Source: Treponema sp.
GTDB taxonomy: Bacteria > Spirochaetota > Spirochaetia > Treponematales > Breznakiellaceae
DNA length: 49,513 nucleotides
NCBI GenBank assembly: GCA_031259215.1
Contig: JAIRLU010000119.1
Span: forward strand, 1-49,513
Direction of reading: 5' to 3'
Shown: positions 1 through 9,377 of the stretch, piece after piece
How positions within the stretch are numbered: position 1 is the first letter of the stretch
Layout: every line of letters begins with the position of its first letter
Position numbers and translations under genes: made by a program
Notes under the pieces: generated by a model
What the model saw: the letters and a program-made list of their open reading frames with translations, nothing else
Database searches by the model: none
What the model was told of the DNA's origin: nothing

Positions 1-1
1 G

Positions 2-539
2 GTTGAACGACAGCATCTGGAACTTATACAGAAAGAAATGGAATATCAACATTCCGGTAATGTGAGGGATGAGTCGGTACAGTCTATCGGGAACCAGTTT
101 GGACCGCAGACCCTGATCTATGGCAAAATGACCCGGCTTGGCAGCGTATATCGGCTGGTCGTTTATATGACGGATGTGGAGCAACCGGTTACCAGCATAC
201 GGTCAGCGGCGGTGCTTCTCGATCAGCCTTTTGTCGGGCTGTTGGAAGAACCCTCCGGCGGCAAAGCGGGAGTAAGCATGGCCAAGGCCCTCTACTCCGG
301 CGCAGGCAACCCGTGGCGCTTCACGGTACAAACGGACAGAAGGGACGGTGATTATCACGACGGCGATTATATAACCTTGCGTATCTATTCTGAAAAGGAC
401 GCATATTGATGTAAAGGGCAACACGCAAGTGATTTACCCGGTTTCACCGCAGGACAACAATTTTATCACCGCCGGAAAAACCTGGCAGATTCCTGATAAT
501 ACCCGATTCAGGATGACCAAGCCATACGGTACGGTTTAA
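2..539 (+). pseudogene. LpoB/CsgG-like + DUF4384 lipoprotein, partial and frameshifted
   Basis: The reading frame enters from before the window start (V-E-R-Q-H-L-E-L-I-Q-K-E...) and continues to a TGA at 407-409. Residues such as DESVQSIGNQFGPQTLIYGK match the C-terminal part of the CsgG/LpoB-like domain found in many treponeme lipoproteins. A DUF4384-like segment begins at DGDYITLRIYSEKDAY. After the stop the same domain resumes in another frame at about 408 (DVKGNTQVIYP ... KTWQIPD) and runs to a TAA at 537-539. The family usually has a few residues between DAY and IDV, so a short deletion at the tat/tgat junction probably caused the frameshift. The C-terminus also looks short. Such proteins are thought to be envelope proteins; this copy is probably non-functional. 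Confidence 0.6.
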
Positions 540-577
540 TTAAAACAAAATGGCCTATCAATCCCCTATTACGCTAT

Positions 578-1033
578 ATGAGACCATTACGGATACTGAA
601 ACAGGGGGGGTGGTACGAAATCCGCACCTGCATCAACAACCAGGAACCCTTGTTCCGCAGGTATAAGGCCCGTGCGATGTTTGCCCGGGTGTTCCATGAG
701 ACGACCATTAGGTTTGTCTTTACGATCCGCGGGCTGCGTCTTGAGGATGGTATGCTTAGGTTTTATATCAGGCCTCAGGATGGACAGGAGCTTCCCGCCA
801 TTATGAAGTGGCTGAAGCAGACCTTTGCCCAGCGGTACAACCGGCAGGCAGGGAGGAGTGGCCATATCTGGGGAGACCGGTATTGGTCCAGGATAGTGGA
901 GGGAGAACCCCCTGAAGATGAGGTGTGGGAGGAGGCTTTAAATACCGGGGTCAGACCCTATGGCGGAAGAAACGAAGATCATCCCTCTTTTCCTCTCATG
1001 TTTCCCTTTCCTATGGCCCCTGCTCCGGGATAA
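578..1033 (+). CDS. REP-associated tyrosine transposase (RAYT)-like protein
   Basis: A 151-residue protein resembling the Y1-type IS200-like/RAYT domain. The conserved block about residues 62-112 contains RPQDGQELPAIMKWLKQTF, then NRQAGRSGHIWGDRYWSR with a candidate catalytic tyrosine in helix position (QRYNRQ). The canonical HUH metal motif (normally His-hydrophobe-His) is not evident: the matching strand reads GMLRFYIRPQDG, as in several treponeme members I recall, so activity is uncertain. The 3' part of the gene carries ggggtcagaccc at 947-958, which resembles GTC-rich REP palindromes associated with RAYT genes. No terminal inverted repeats are visible. It probably derives from a domesticated single-copy transposase that processes REP elements. 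The ATG at 578 has no strong ribosome binding site. Confidence 0.6.
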   Translation: MRPLRILKQGGWYEIRTCINNQEPLFRRYKARAMFARVFHETTIRFVFTIRGLRLEDGMLRFYIRPQDGQELPAIMKWLKQTFAQRYNRQAGRSGHIWGDRYWSRIVEGEPPEDEVWEEALNTGVRPYGGRNEDHPSFPLMFPFPMAPAPG

Positions 1034-1125
1034 ACGCGGCAATCCGCCCGGTATTTTCGTATCATCCATCTTTCCCGTTCCTGGCTGAAGCGTCTATAGG
1101 GAAAAATCCGCTCTAAAACACAGTT

Positions 1126-1154
1126 AGCCCAGGGCTTGGATTAGCCCCAGGGCT
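1126..1154 (-). terminator. Hairpin downstream of lolE (probable operon terminator)
   Basis: AGCCCAGGG (1126-1134) pairs with CCCAGGGCT (1146-1154) with one central mismatch. It lies about 55 nt beyond the lolE stop on the minus strand, where the operon should end. The following T-rich tract is weak. The two arms are also near-direct repeats of a palindromic TAGCCCNAGGGCTT unit, so a REP-like origin next to the RAYT gene is an alternative. Confidence 0.4.
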
Positions 1155-1209
1155 TTACTCCCAGGGGACCGGATCTAAAAACCTCCCGTATTTTTGGCAG
1201 ATCTGGCTG

Positions 1210-2475
1210 CTAATATTTTCGCAATATTTCCAGGGGCCGCAGTTTCCCGGCTCGGCGTGCAGGAATCCAGGAAGCGAGGATGGAACTGAAGATGGTAAAA
1301 ATCCCGATGAGGACCACCGCGGTCCAATCAATAATAATAGGAATGGTTTCTAGGTAGTACCCAGGGTCCAGGATTTTGACCTCTTCTTTCCGGAAGATTC
1401 GGGAAAAAAAGCCCAAGACCCCTTCCAAGCCATGAATAATACCGTTGATAGTACTCCCCAAGAACAGCCCTGCCCCAATGCCGATGATTGCCCCGGTCAA
1501 CCCGGTCAGAAAAGATCCCCAGAGAAAGATCCCGCTAGTAGCCCTGGGACTTGCCCCAGCAGACTTGAGGACTGCGATGTCTCGCTGCCGTTCAATCACC
1601 AACATGGAGGTGGCAGAAGATACGTTCACTGCCGCCACCAGTACGATGAGGGCCATGATAAAGAGTAAGAGCTGTCGGGTGGATTCATAGGAACGGTACT
1701 GGGATTGCTGGAGTTCCTTCCAGGTGTACACGCTGTACCCGGATCCCAAAAACTCCCTCAGGAATGGGGCCATGCTATCGGCCTGGCGGTAGGGGTCCTG
1801 CATCTTGACCATGAGGTATGATGAGGATACGTCCGAGGGGAGGATCTTTTTACCTGCTTCGTAGCCGATGATACACCAGAGGGCATCCAGTTCCCGGTAT
1901 CCCGAGGAGATGATCCCCCGGACCGTAAAAGGGGTCATCCGGGGTATGGTTCTACCTTCAGAACTAAGCCGGATGGTCATGATTCGGATAGTATCCCCAA
2001 CGCCCACCTGGAGGGACCCGGCCAAGGCTTCCCCTAAGAGTACATCCTGGTCAGCGGTAATCTTTGCCTCCCCTGCCACAGTAACCAGGTAAGCCCTGCT
2101 TCCCGGATCCTCCCAGAAAGAGGCTTCGATTGCCCGGATGGTCCCGCCGGTTTTCCCTTGTTTACCCACCAGCACCCCCAAGCCGTGCTGTTCAGCCCAC
2201 ACCCCCCGAATACCTTCCAGGTTCTCAAGAAGAGGAACGACCGAGTCGATCTGCCCGGGATTTCTGAAATTATAGACCTGTAAGTGGCCGGTTCCCAGCT
2301 CTAGGTACCGGTCGGTGATCCCTCCAATCATGCCATCCGCCACGATGAGGGTAACGATGATAGGGACCAGGCTCAAGGCGATCCCCGTTGCCGCACCGCG
2401 AAGGTACCGGCCTCCCTCATGGGCTCGGCCCAAAAGGTACCGCAAGGCAATGAAGAAGCCTGCCCCGCCCCTCAT
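1210..2475 (-). CDS. lolE: Lipoprotein-releasing ABC transporter permease (LolE/FtsX type)
   Basis: A 421-residue inner-membrane permease of the MacB/FtsX family. It has one N-terminal membrane helix (IALSLVPIIVTLIVADGMIG), a periplasmic MacB_PCD-like domain (about 60-260) and three C-terminal helices (LLLFIMALIVLVAAVNVSS..., FLTGLTGAIIGIGAGLFLG, VVLIGIFTIFSSILASWIPA). It ends in ARRAGKLRPLEILR, matching the P-A-RAAxxxPxExLR signature of the family. With LolC and LolD it should extract outer-membrane lipoproteins from the inner membrane. Its ATG overlaps the stop of lolD by 4 bp, indicating translational coupling. Which permease is LolC and which LolE cannot be decided from sequence alone. 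Confidence 0.85.
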   Translation of the reverse strand: MRGGAGFFIALRYLLGRAHEGGRYLRGAATGIALSLVPIIVTLIVADGMIGGITDRYLELGTGHLQVYNFRNPGQIDSVVPLLENLEGIRGVWAEQHGLGVLVGKQGKTGGTIRAIEASFWEDPGSRAYLVTVAGEAKITADQDVLLGEALAGSLQVGVGDTIRIMTIRLSSEGRTIPRMTPFTVRGIISSGYRELDALWCIIGYEAGKKILPSDVSSSYLMVKMQDPYRQADSMAPFLREFLGSGYSVYTWKELQQSQYRSYESTRQLLLFIMALIVLVAAVNVSSATSMLVIERQRDIAVLKSAGASPRATSGIFLWGSFLTGLTGAIIGIGAGLFLGSTINGIIHGLEGVLGFFSRIFRKEEVKILDPGYYLETIPIIIDWTAVVLIGIFTIFSSILASWIPARRAGKLRPLEILRKY

Positions 2476-3185
2476 GGCTGCCTCTCTGCCGGATACCGCG
2501 TCTGCTCAGGCCCGATGAGGCTCCCTCCCTCAAGGGTATACCGGTACAGGGCCCTGCGGGCCACGGTTTCATCGTGGGTAACCACCATGAGGGTCTTACC
2601 CCGCTTCTCCGCTGCCCCATAAAGGAGCTCTGCTACGGCGGCGCTGTTATCCGGGTCCAAATTACCCGTGGGTTCATCTGCCAAGATCAGATCCGGATCA
2701 TTTACCAAAGCCCGGGCCACGGCAACCCGCTGCCGTTCTCCTCCGGAAAGGGCCGAGGGGAAATGGTGGAGCCGGGCATCTAGGTGTACCTCCTCAAGGA
2801 GGATCCGGGCTTTTTCCAGAGCCGCCTTTTTCTTCATCCCTGCCATATAGGCCGGGAGCATCACGTTTTCCAGGGCCGTAAAGTCCTTCAAAAGATAATG
2901 AAACTGAAAGATGAAACCCACCCGGTCCCGTCGGTACCCGGAAAGGCTGCTTTCTGAAAGACCCGTAATGTCCGCGCCAGCGACTTCCACAGCCCCCCCG
3001 TCGCAGCGGTCAAGCCCTCCGAGAATATTAAGGAGGGTGCTCTTGCCGCTGCCGCTCTGACCGCTCACTGCCACGGTGCTTCCCTGGAGGACCTCAAAAC
3101 TGATGCCCCGGAGAATATGCAGGGTTTCCGTGCCGGAGGTATAATCTTTTACCAGGTCCTTCACCGCTACCAGCAGCTTACTCAT
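2472..3185 (-). CDS. lolD: Lipoprotein-releasing system ATP-binding protein LolD
   Basis: ABC ATPase with Walker [12 protein letters not shown]-loop [12 protein letters not shown], signature LSGGERQR, Walker [13 protein letters not shown] and H-loop VVTHD. This is the MacB/LolD/FtsE subgroup ([13 protein letters not shown]). I chose the ATG at 3185 ([15 protein letters not shown]) because a GGAGGTG box lies 8 nt upstream; an upstream in-frame start at 3233 would add a basic stretch with no homology. The start overlaps the lolC stop by 8 bp and the stop overlaps the lolE start. It should energise lipoprotein extraction by the flanking permeases. Confidence 0.92.
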   Translation of the reverse strand: MSKLLVAVKDLVKDYTSGTETLHILRGISFEVLQGSTVAVSGQSGSGKSTLLNILGGLDRCDGGAVEVAGADITGLSESSLSGYRRDRVGFIFQFHYLLKDFTALENVMLPAYMAGMKKKAALEKARILLEEVHLDARLHHFPSALSGGERQRVAVARALVNDPDLILADEPTGNLDPDNSAAVAELLYGAAEKRGKTLMVVTHDETVARRALYRYTLEGGSLIGPEQTRYPAERQP

Positions 3186-4560
3186 ACCGTAACACCTCCG
3201 CCGGCCTCGTCCGGGAAACCTTTCCCGCGGCAAACCAGGCCGCTAACAGGGCAGACAAAAAACCAAAGAGGTATATCAGAAACACCTCCTGAGGTATGAT
3301 CCGGGAAGGAATCTCTTTAATATAAAAAACCGCTGGTGAAAAGATCGCGAAGTCCTCTAGATTCGGGGAATGTCCCATGAGTACACCGGTCAAGGCATTC
3401 AAGCTATGGATGATCCCATTCACCCCGGCTTCGAGGAACGTAAAGCACTGGCTGATATGGGTAGCAATCAAAAGCCCTAAGGCCATACCAATCCCTGCTC
3501 CGGTAAAACCGATGATAAACCCGTCCCAGACAAATACCAGCCGGACTGCCCGTTCCCCAGCACCCAAGGCTCGAAACAAACCTATCTCTTCCCGCCGTTC
3601 CAGAACCATCCGTCGCTGAGCCTGGAAGATGTTGAGGCCTACTACGATAAAGATAAGTCCCACCACCACAAACATGAGGAGTTTTTCCGTACGCAGGGCC
3701 CCAAAAAAGGCCCGGTTATACGCTCGCCAGCTTTTCAAGACCACCGGTTCTCCTGGAAAGGAGGCGAAGACCGGGCGGATCAGCCCCAATGCCCGGCTAT
3801 CCTGCCAGCGGTTTCTGAGCTTGATCCCCAAGAACAGGGCCCCTCCTCCCAGGGCTTCTGCGGTATCCAGGTTGATAAAGCCCCAGCCCAGATCGTATTC
3901 ATAGAAGCCGGAACGAAAAATACCCCTTACCGTGAGATAGGAATCGGTAGCAGTAGCAGAGACCGCCGGATCATCCCCTAAGAGGCCGGCCACGGAAACC
4001 AGGGTAATCTCATCCCCCAGCCCTACAAAAAGACGCCTGGCTAGTTCCACTCCTAGGAGGATGGAACCTTCTGTACTCAGGTCAAAGGAACCGGCTTCGA
4101 AAACCAACTTTTCCGCCATACCCCGATCTTGTTCCAGCACATCCGGAGGGATCCCTCGGATGAAGGCCACCTGGGGCCCTCCTCGGTTTCCTCGGATAAG
4201 CCCATGAAATTCCCGCAAGGGAGTAACTGAGTCAATCCCGGGAAGGTCCCTTATGGAGGGAATGGCATCCTGCAGGGCATTGGGATCCCCTGCTTCAGGA
4301 ACCGGCTCCTCTACCCTGATATGGTATGAAGCAATTTCCAGAATACTTTCGATAAAGCCTAGTTGAAAACCGTTCATTACCGCCAGTATTACGGTCAAGG
4401 CCAGTACCCCGGTAGCGATGCCTAACACTGCCAGAATCGGGGAAGGAGACTTCCCACGCTTCCTGGATACATACCGGGAGGCCACAAAGCCGATCCATCG
4501 CACATGGGGTAACGTGCCTCCTTCCCAGAGCGGTTTCTGTACTATCGCACTGCGTTTCAC
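3178..4560 (-). CDS. lolC: Lipoprotein-releasing ABC transporter permease (LolC/FtsX type)
   Basis: A 460-residue FtsX-like permease. There is an N-terminal amphipathic segment VASRYVSRKRGKSPSP followed by a membrane helix (ILAVLGIATGVLALTVILAVMNGF), a large periplasmic domain, and three C-terminal helices ending in a [14 protein letters not shown] tail. It starts at a GTG (4558-4560) with AAGGA 6-10 nt upstream; no better ATG fits. It forms the lolC-lolD-lolE operon with the following genes and is expected to bind LolA and mature lipoproteins. Family assignment is firm; the C versus E label is by gene order only. Confidence 0.83.
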   Translation of the reverse strand: MKRSAIVQKPLWEGGTLPHVRWIGFVASRYVSRKRGKSPSPILAVLGIATGVLALTVILAVMNGFQLGFIESILEIASYHIRVEEPVPEAGDPNALQDAIPSIRDLPGIDSVTPLREFHGLIRGNRGGPQVAFIRGIPPDVLEQDRGMAEKLVFEAGSFDLSTEGSILLGVELARRLFVGLGDEITLVSVAGLLGDDPAVSATATDSYLTVRGIFRSGFYEYDLGWGFINLDTAEALGGGALFLGIKLRNRWQDSRALGLIRPVFASFPGEPVVLKSWRAYNRAFFGALRTEKLLMFVVVGLIFIVVGLNIFQAQRRMVLERREEIGLFRALGAGERAVRLVFVWDGFIIGFTGAGIGMALGLLIATHISQCFTFLEAGVNGIIHSLNALTGVLMGHSPNLEDFAIFSPAVFYIKEIPSRIIPQEVFLIYLFGFLSALLAAWFAAGKVSRTRPAEVLRYE

Positions 4561-4621
4561 CTCGGTTCCTTTTTATAGATTATGGGAGGCCGAAAGCCCC
4601 CAGGGGATAGACCCCCTCTGT

Positions 4622-5851
4622 TTAAGGACGGACCCGTTCTTCCGATATTTTACGGCCATCTTCCCAGATAGCCCGGAGGACTAAGCTCCCGTTCATATAT
4701 AACTCTTCGATTTCCTGACCCTTATCCCGGCGCACAAGCCGCTCCAAGACCCCGTTGAGGTAATTCCGTTCCAGGATACGGTCCCCTGCTTCATCGTAGG
4801 TATATTCAATGCGCCGTTCCTCCTCTCCGGCTTTCCAGTCTACCGAAGTCAGCCGATCCCGGTTCCATGTATTGTGGGTCTCCCTCAGAATGGTCCCGGC
4901 TTCATCCTGCATGATCTCGGTTACTATCCGTCCCCGCTCATCCGTGGTGTATACCACTCGATCACCGGCATGAGCGGCCTCCAGGGAAAGGTCCTGCATG
5001 AATTCCGAACCATACGCCGTACTGGGGCTGACAAAAGCCTTTTTTTGTTCTTCCACTGCTGCTTGAAGGCCAAGATGGGGAAAGGGTAAGCGGGTTAAAC
5101 CGGTGTCCTCCGTAGAAACCTCCTGATGATACACCCGCTCCACTGCCCGCAGGGCATGGGAACGGCTATACCGGTAATAATCGCTCAGCACCAGTTCAAT
5201 CTTTTCACCTACGGTTCCGGTTCCAGGGGATTCGTCTTCCTCTTCCTCTTGCGCTTCCTCAATAGGGGCAGGCGTTTTGAGCCGGATTTCCGCTCGAACA
5301 AGCAGTTCTTGCCTATAGAAGTAGGTGGTGATGGTTTCAGTACCTTCTTCGGCAAAGTGGTGTTCTTCCATAAGCAGGCTACTTCCATTAAGAAAATCAT
5401 AGATTTCGATGAACCCGGTAAACCGGGGTTTTTCAGGAGTAGGTTCCGCAGGCTGCTCTTCTGAAGCAGGGCTAGGCTCATTTTCCTCATCAGGTTCTGT
5501 TACGGGAATAAGCATCAAAGAGGAAACCAGCATGGTCTTCCCCTGCTCATTTCTGAAGATCCATTGCCGCCGGGATTCCTCCCCTTCTTCATAGAGGGTG
5601 TGCAGTTCGATTCGGTATGAAGACCGGTAATAGGCTTGTAAAGGTTCGGGAAGATCCCAGGCAGCCATGAACTCCACTGAAAGGCAGTAGGGATTTCGCA
5701 ATGCTGCCATCCGGGAGGGAATGCCTTCTAAGATCATTCCTGCCGCATTGGAACGATACCAATCCACGGGGGCAGCGTCTCTGGTTGCGGTCATAAGCAA
5801 GACCAGCACCAGTCCATACCCGCTACGCAAGGCCGACAAATTCCCGGACAT
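4622..5851 (-). CDS. Exported protein with RHS/YD-like C-terminal strand repeats
   Basis: A roughly 409-residue protein not recognised at family level. From the ATG at 5851 (MSGNLSALRSG) it begins with a hydrophobic stretch LVLVLLMTATRDA typical of a secretion signal; a TTG at 5866 would add five residues. The middle contains an acidic, Glu/Pro-rich linker (EPDEENEPSPASEEQPAEP and EEAQEEEEDE). The C-terminal third has YD-repeat-like strands (RIVTEIMQDEAG, RRIEYTYDEAGDRI, GQEIEELYMNGSLV), resembling antitoxin/MORN-like or RHS-type beta repeats. It overlaps the 3' end of ftsY and lies just before lolC, so it is in the same operon and probably acts in the periplasm or envelope. No enzymatic motif is visible. 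Confidence 0.7.
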   Translation of the reverse strand: MSGNLSALRSGYGLVLVLLMTATRDAAPVDWYRSNAAGMILEGIPSRMAALRNPYCLSVEFMAAWDLPEPLQAYYRSSYRIELHTLYEEGEESRRQWIFRNEQGKTMLVSSLMLIPVTEPDEENEPSPASEEQPAEPTPEKPRFTGFIEIYDFLNGSSLLMEEHHFAEEGTETITTYFYRQELLVRAEIRLKTPAPIEEAQEEEEDESPGTGTVGEKIELVLSDYYRYSRSHALRAVERVYHQEVSTEDTGLTRLPFPHLGLQAAVEEQKKAFVSPSTAYGSEFMQDLSLEAAHAGDRVVYTTDERGRIVTEIMQDEAGTILRETHNTWNRDRLTSVDWKAGEEERRIEYTYDEAGDRILERNYLNGVLERLVRRDKGQEIEELYMNGSLVLRAIWEDGRKISEERVRP

Positions 5852-6716
5852 AGTGGTGGGGATCAAAGGGATGTATATCCGGGTATTGTTCCCCGGTACA
5901 GATAAACATGACCGGCACCTTGAGCTCCTCGGCCAGGGAAAAAACCACCCCTCCCTTTGCGCTGGAGTCGTATTTAGTCAGGATAATCCCGTCCAGCGCA
6001 ACCGCTTGATGAAAAGTTGCAGCCTGAACCAGGGCATTCCTGCCGGTGGTAGCATCCAACACCAGCCATTTGATATACCGGGCCCCTGCGGCCTTGGATT
6101 CTACTACCCGATCTATCTTCTTTAATTCCTCCACCAGCGTGGATTTGGTATGCATCCGGCCTGCGGTATCCGCAATGATCAGGTCCCCGCCCCCTGAACG
6201 AGCCGCTTCAATGGCGTCATAGATCACTGCTGCAGGATCACCGCCGTGCTTATGGGCCACTACCCGCACCCCAAGCCGCTCTCCGTGGATTTTAAGCTGA
6301 TCAATCGCCGCGGCCCGGAAGGTATCCGCTGCAGCGAGGATCGGTTTTTTATGCTGGGAACGATACCGATCCGCTAATTTAGCTGCAGTAGTGGTTTTTC
6401 CCACCCCGTTCACCCCCAACAAGAGGATCATCTGTAAAGTCCCTTCGGGTATATCCAGGGAAACAATCCTGCCCTGTCCTGGTTCTCGGAGCAGATCTTC
6501 CAGCAGTTTGGCTAAACTCTGGCGTACCCCCTCGGCTTCGGTGATCTTTTCTTTTTTACAAAGGCTCCGTAAGATCTCCACGGTCTTGTAGGCCCCGGCA
6601 GCGCCAAAATCACCTTCTACCAGGAGATCCGTCAATTCTTCAAACAATGATTCGGAAACCACATGTTGGATACCAAAAAATTTCTTTAAGCGTTGGGCAA
6701 AGCTCCCCATGATCAT
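5823..6716 (-). CDS. ftsY: Signal recognition particle receptor FtsY
   Basis: A 297-residue SRP GTPase with only the NG domains; the long acidic A domain of enterobacterial FtsY is absent, as in many spirochetes. Visible motifs are the P-loop GVNGVGKTTT (101-110), DTFRAAA (131-137), DTAGRMH (183-189) and the TKYD(S)SAKGG block (248-255). It docks SRP-ribosome complexes to the Sec translocon at the inner membrane. The start ATG at 6716 follows AGAAGG; a second ATG at 6710 (MGSFAQRLKKFFG) is nearly as good. It lies between a PEGA protein and lol genes in one operon devoted to envelope biogenesis. Confidence 0.95.
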   Translation of the reverse strand: MIMGSFAQRLKKFFGIQHVVSESLFEELTDLLVEGDFGAAGAYKTVEILRSLCKKEKITEAEGVRQSLAKLLEDLLREPGQGRIVSLDIPEGTLQMILLLGVNGVGKTTTAAKLADRYRSQHKKPILAAADTFRAAAIDQLKIHGERLGVRVVAHKHGGDPAAVIYDAIEAARSGGGDLIIADTAGRMHTKSTLVEELKKIDRVVESKAAGARYIKWLVLDATTGRNALVQAATFHQAVALDGIILTKYDSSAKGGVVFSLAEELKVPVMFICTGEQYPDIHPFDPHHYVREFVGLA

Positions 6717-6733
6717 GATCCTTCTTTTTTCTT

Positions 6734-8203
6734 CTACTCCTGTTTGACTAGGACGGTCGCCCCTTCACCACCGGTCCTTATATACCGGAATATACGGTAA
6801 AAGGTTTCCGCTAAAGCCACACCTGCGGCGATACTCGTTCCGATGGCAATATAATACCGGGTAAGCGCCCCATCGTACAAATCAGGGTTACCGGTCCTAT
6901 TGTAGGCGTTTATATGAGCAGTGGCTATACCGTTTATGACAAAGGCCACAGGCAAGGCTATCCAGAATCTTCCATAGGCACCGTACAGACGCCTTCGGGA
7001 TTTTTCTACCCGTTGTTCCTCTGCGCTGTGGATTGGTTTTGGTTTTAAAGTCAGGGGGGCCTGGCTTGTTTCGGTCTGTTCCCTTCCCTGGATGATCACC
7101 GATGCCGCCGCTCCTTCGGTAGTTTCAATCTGGAAATGTTCCAATGCGGTGCGGGGTATTTCTACCGGTAAAGGGGTTTCTCCCCGATAGAGCGCCCCTT
7201 GATACACCTTGGCTTCCCCAGGAACCGTTATGGTAAGGGACCTTTTGCTCAAAGGTTGTAAATTAATATACAACTCTGCCAGCTCCCCCTCAGTAAGGTC
7301 CAAAGACATGCTCAGAGGCTTATAATTATCCGCAAAACTCTCAATGTCTATTGAACCAGGAGGATATTCCCGAGGACCTACTGCACCCCGGCCTGCAAAA
7401 GACCCGTCTACCAAGAGGATGGCCTCTTCCGGCTTGGTATGTACCAAAAGGGACGCAGGCGGCGCTTCAGAAACCACTGCTACAAGTCTATTGGCCAATT
7501 CATCCACTGCCTGGACCATATTTTCACTGGAAAAAATACTGCTGTCCTCATACTGAAAGGAGCCGGTATAACGGGTGTATAGTTTCAAGCTGATATATAA
7601 GCGGCCATGAAATGCCCCGATAGTCCCGGCAAGAAAAGCATCGGCCTTTTGGTTGACACAAAACCGGTATTCTCCCCCAGGCTTGGGCGGCAGCGGAAAG
7701 GTACCTTTTAAGGTATCATCGGTAAACTTAAAAACCGGTCTCTCCGCAATAAGGGGCACCTCTGCTTCAGCCTTGCCCAGGGCTTCTTCAAGTTTCTCGA
7801 TATCCTTCTCAAGGGTCTTGAGGGTCTTTCGGTATTTCCACGGAGGATCCCCTCCAAAGAGGAGCTTGTCCCGTTCTTCTCGTTTTGCCACCAGGGTTTT
7901 AGCCGCCGCAGCCTGAGACTTGGACCACGCGTAATGGGTATAATAGAGGTATTCTTCAGAAGGCCGGATCCGATGATCCACTTTTTTCAAGGCTTCCACG
8001 AGGTTTCGGGTCATGACTTCCCCTAAGAGCTGCTGGGAATGGGGAAGGGAAGAAACATCCAAGGCCGTTACCGATAACACCCATTCCCTGTTCTGCGTCG
8101 GATAAGGCTCTCCAGCATCGGTCTTGCCCCGCCCGTGAACTTGTCCGCATACAAGCCAGAACAAGGGAATAAGCAAAAAATAAGCCCTCCTTAGAACCGG
8201 CAT
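6734..8203 (-). CDS. PEGA-domain exported/membrane protein
   Basis: A 489-residue protein with an N-terminal signal (RAYFLLIPLFWLVCGQVHG; the Cys could be a lipobox but the context is poor). A central PEGA domain (about 250-320) contains SLLVHTKPEEAILLVDG and the family landmark PPGSIDIE. A coiled segment at about 100-150 is rich in K/E (TLKTLEKDIEKLEEALGKAEAE). Two hydrophobic segments near the C-terminus (FWIALPVAFVINGIATA, YYIAIGTSIAAGVALAETFY) suggest membrane anchoring. PEGA proteins are common in treponemes and usually envelope-associated. The gene sits 11 nt after prfB and 17 nt before ftsY. Specific function unknown. Confidence 0.8.
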   Translation of the reverse strand: MPVLRRAYFLLIPLFWLVCGQVHGRGKTDAGEPYPTQNREWVLSVTALDVSSLPHSQQLLGEVMTRNLVEALKKVDHRIRPSEEYLYYTHYAWSKSQAAAAKTLVAKREERDKLLFGGDPPWKYRKTLKTLEKDIEKLEEALGKAEAEVPLIAERPVFKFTDDTLKGTFPLPPKPGGEYRFCVNQKADAFLAGTIGAFHGRLYISLKLYTRYTGSFQYEDSSIFSSENMVQAVDELANRLVAVVSEAPPASLLVHTKPEEAILLVDGSFAGRGAVGPREYPPGSIDIESFADNYKPLSMSLDLTEGELAELYINLQPLSKRSLTITVPGEAKVYQGALYRGETPLPVEIPRTALEHFQIETTEGAAASVIIQGREQTETSQAPLTLKPKPIHSAEEQRVEKSRRRLYGAYGRFWIALPVAFVINGIATAHINAYNRTGNPDLYDGALTRYYIAIGTSIAAGVALAETFYRIFRYIRTGGEGATVLVKQE

Positions 8204-8214
8204 ATCCCTGCACC

Positions 8215-9322
8215 TTAGATCTGGGAATTCCAGGCAAAACGCAAGTATTCCTCGATAAACAAATCGATATCCCCATCCATGACCGCTTGTATATTACCAC
8301 TCTCCGTCTTAGTCCGGTAATCCTTAACCAGGGTATAGGGTTGGAAGACGTAAGAACGGATCTGATTCCCCCAAGAAATATCCTTTTTTTCCTGGGCAAA
8401 CTTTTCATGTTCCTTTTCTTTTTCCTGCCGGTAATAGGTATAGAGCCGGGCTTTGAGTATACTCATGGCAATGGCCCGGTTTTTGATCTGGCTTCGCTCA
8501 TTTTGGCAGGCCACCACGATTCCCGTGGGGAGGTGGGTAAACCGGACCGCACTGTCTGTCTTGTTGATATGCTGCCCTCCGGCCCCTCCTGAACGGTAGG
8601 TATCCACTCGGAGATCTTCCGGTCTAATGATTACTTCTACGGAATCGTCGATTACCGGAAAAATATATGCCGAAGCAAAGGAAGTATGCCGCTTGGCATT
8701 AGCGTCAAAGGGAGAAATTCGGACCAGCCGGTGTACCCCGGACTCGCCTTTGAGATAACCATAGGCATAATCCCCTCCGATCCGGGCAGTCGCGGACTTG
8801 ATACCCCCTTCAGCTTCCAGATGATCCACCTCTTCTATGGAAAATCCCTTTCGCTCCGCCCACCTAAGATACATACGGTAGAGCATCTGAGACCAATCGC
8901 AGGCTTCCGTGCCTCCTGCACCGGAATGGATGGTAAGGAAACAACCGTTTTTATCCACCTCACCACCCATGAGTTCAAAAATATGCTGCTTTTTATAGCG
9001 AACGCTGAGTCCCTCGAGGGTTGTTTCGATTTCCGCATCATGAGACTCGTCTTTGGCTTCTGCAGCCAGTTCATAGAGTACAACCAGATCATCGATCTCC
9101 GTTTGCAGGCTTTTCCAGGGTTCATACCGACCCTTGAGGGTCTTGAGTTCCCCCATGAGTTTTTCCGCCTGCCCCGGATCTTTCCAAAAGTCTGGGTCTT
9201 CCGCTTTTTTTTCCAGTTCCCCTATGCGCCGTTCAAAGGAAGCGTCCTCAAAGACGCCTCCAGGTTTCATAGATTTGAGCCCTCAAGCTTTCAATAGGGG
9301 CACCTAATTCAGATAACAACAT
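8215..9322 (-). CDS. prfB: Peptide chain release factor 2 with programmed +1 frameshift
   Basis: RF2 recognises UGA/UAA stop codons and triggers peptide release. The main frame has the RF2 tripeptide SPF (about 203-205) and the catalytic GGQ (about 248-250). The true start appears to be the ATG at 9320-9322 (MLLSELGAPIESLRAQIYETWRRL), preceded by AGAAGG. Codon 25 is an in-frame TGA (9248-9250) in the context GGAGG-CGT-CTT-TGA-G: a Shine-Dalgarno-like GGAGG three bases before CTT-TGA, exactly the autoregulatory prfB frameshift layout. A +1 shift at CTT joins codon 24 to GAG (9247-9249) and the EDASFERRIGELE frame, giving 368 residues, the normal RF2 length. An ATG at 9270 in the downstream frame is therefore likely spurious. 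It lies 55 nt after dnaJ and heads the PEGA-ftsY-lol operon. Confidence 0.93.
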
Positions 9323-9377
9323 AGCACCTTCTTTATAGTTCCTGCTGCAACGGGTTTATACCGGCAAGCCTCTGGAT

